Assembly: GCA_018814885.1 (NCBI GenBank) | Contig: JAHIYU010000143.1 | Location: 1-64,000, forward strand | From: a bacterium | GTDB lineage: Bacteria; Krumholzibacteriota; Krumholzibacteriia; LZORAL124-64-63 | Direction of reading: 5' to 3' | Length of the DNA stretch: 64,000 nucleotides | In this document: positions 63,055 through 64,000 of the stretch, one piece after another | How positions within the stretch are numbered: the first letter of the stretch is position 1 | Layout of the letters: the number at the start of each line of letters is the position of its first letter | Notes under the pieces: generated by a model | Database searches by the model: none | Seen by the model: the letters and a program-made list of their open reading frames with translations, nothing else | Told to the model about the DNA's origin: nothing | Program-made: the position numbers and the translations under genes

Positions 63055-64000
63055 CTATCTCGCCACTGCCGTCCGTGCCAGTTCGCCCATCGCCGCCACG
63101 GCCCGGTCGATGTCATTTTCTTCGTTGAGCGGACCGATACTGAAACGCGCCGTACCCAGGTCGTGCGTGCCGATGCCCGCGTGGGCCAGGGGGGCGCACT
63201 GCAGCCCCGTGCGCACGATGACGCCGTGGTCGACGTCCAGACGCTGGCCGATCTCCTCGGGGGACATGCCGTCGAGGGTGACGCTGATCACCGGCGTGTG
63301 GCGGCCGTCCGCGACCGCGCAATGCAGCTGCAAGCCCGGCAGGGCGGAGAAGCCCTCGCACAACCTCGCTGCCAGCGCCTTCTCGTGTGCCGCGATGGCT
63401 TCCAGGCCCTGCGCCATGACCCACGCCAGACCGGCGCGCAGGCCGGCGATGCCCAGCGTGTTCAGGGTGCCCGCCTCCAGGCGGTAGGGGTATTCCTCGA
63501 GGTGGGTGAGCTGCCGCGAGCGGACGCCCGTGCCGCCCCAGCGCGTGCTGCGCAGATCGATGTCGGGCCCCACGGCGATGCCGCCGATGCCCACCGGGCC
63601 GAGCAGCGACTTGTGGCCCGTGAACGCGAGCATGTCGATGGCCATGGCATCCATGTCGATGGGCACGCAACCGGCGGTCTGGGCGGCGTCCACCAGCAGC
63701 GCCACGCCCCGCTCGCGGCAGATGGCGCCGACGGCGGCGACGTCCTGGATGGTGCCGAGCACGTTCGAACCGTGGGTCATGGCCACCAGACGTGTCTCTG
63801 GCCGGATGAGATCGGCCACCGCCGCCGGATCCACGAACCCATCCTGGCCGAAGGGCGCGAGATCGAAGCTGATGCGGTTCTCGCGGGCCATCTCGTGCAG
63901 GGGGCGCAGCAAGGAGTTGTGCTCCAGGCAGGTCGAGACCACATGGTCGCCGGGGCGGCAGAAACCCTGCAGGCACAGGTTGAGCGAGTCGGTGGCGTTC
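63055..64000 (-). CDS. Cysteine desulfurase family aminotransferase class V (partial)
   Basis: The 5' end lies beyond the window; 315 residues are visible, with NATDSLNLCLQGFCRPGDHV at the edge. PLP-binding motifs are LVDAAQTAGCVPIDM (Asp), and the Schiff-base Lys in AFTGHKSLLGPVGIGG. THGSNVLGTIQDV and LEAGTLNTLGIAGL match the class V cysteine desulfurase subfamily annotated in many genomes as EF2568-like. It would remove sulfur from Cys (or Se from selenocysteine) for Fe-S or other use. No suf or isc genes are adjacent in view. Confidence 0.87.
   Translation of the reverse strand, partial: NATDSLNLCLQGFCRPGDHVVSTCLEHNSLLRPLHEMARENRISFDLAPFGQDGFVDPAAVADLIRPETRLVAMTHGSNVLGTIQDVAAVGAICRERGVALLVDAAQTAGCVPIDMDAMAIDMLAFTGHKSLLGPVGIGGIAVGPDIDLRSTRWGGTGVRSRQLTHLEEYPYRLEAGTLNTLGIAGLRAGLAWVMAQGLEAIAAHEKALAARLCEGFSALPGLQLHCAVADGRHTPVISVTLDGMSPEEIGQRLDVDHGVIVRTGLQCAPLAHAGIGTHDLGTARFSIGPLNEENDIDRAVAAMGELARTAVAR

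Overview
The window is about 64 kb of GC-rich chromosomal DNA, densely packed with genes, from a Gram-negative bacterium. It carries Kdo synthesis, a lipid A acyltransferase, LptB/C/F/G, apolipoprotein N-acyltransferase, several lipoproteins and an OmpA-like protein. A SprA-like giant outer-membrane protein, a lipoprotein with a lamin-tail domain and the mixed gene orders point to the FCB superphylum outside the classical Bacteroidota, for example Krumholzibacteriota or Eisenbacteria. That placement is inference; no rRNA gene is present. I saw no tRNA, rRNA, CRISPR array, insertion sequence or prophage.

Layout. 1-9.3 kb: end of argS, a PfkB sugar kinase, an uncharacterised two-domain protein, a 7-TM HD-GYP phosphodiesterase overlapping purM, a sigma-54 activator, then lnt, a Nudix hydrolase and purN overlapping head to tail. 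9.3-9.6 kb: two large palindromes between convergent genes. 9.6-14.6 kb: an NfnAB/SudAB-like flavoprotein pair (minus), folE, a secreted Cys-rich protein and trxB. 14.7-15.5 kb: rplU-rpmA with promoter and strong terminator. 15.6-32.7 kb: one long plus-strand run, kdsB-pyrG-kdsA-kdsC-kdsD-lpxL-lptC-lptB-rpoN-hpf-hprK-EIIA-EIIB-EIIC-EIID-ptsH-ptsI-pgi/pmi-metK, linking the LPS inner core, sigma-54 and a complete mannose-type PTS with HPr kinase.

32.8-36.6 kb (minus): a PKD/lamin-tail lipoprotein and lptF-lptG. 36.7-44.3 kb: a 2191-aa SprA homologue translationally overlapping a glutaminyl-cyclase/M28 peptidase. 44.4-55.7 kb: a translation operon, rimP-nusA-L7Ae-like-infB-(rbfA fused to a DHH phosphoesterase)-truB-ribF, running on into rfbA-rfbC-cysC. 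55.8-62.1 kb: rpsO, pnp, an M16 peptidase and ktrB-ktrA. 62.3-64 kb: an OmpA-like lipoprotein, a strong terminator, and a truncated cysteine desulfurase on the minus strand.

Most genes are housekeeping. The most unusual points are the SprA plus glutaminyl-cyclase pair (type IX secretion machinery), the RbfA-DHH fusion, the Kdo/Lpt/RpoN/PTS mega-cluster, and the nested palindromes after purN. Many genes appear to start at TTG with good Shine-Dalgarno sequences; in ptsH this start puts the two regulatory residues exactly at positions 15 and 46.
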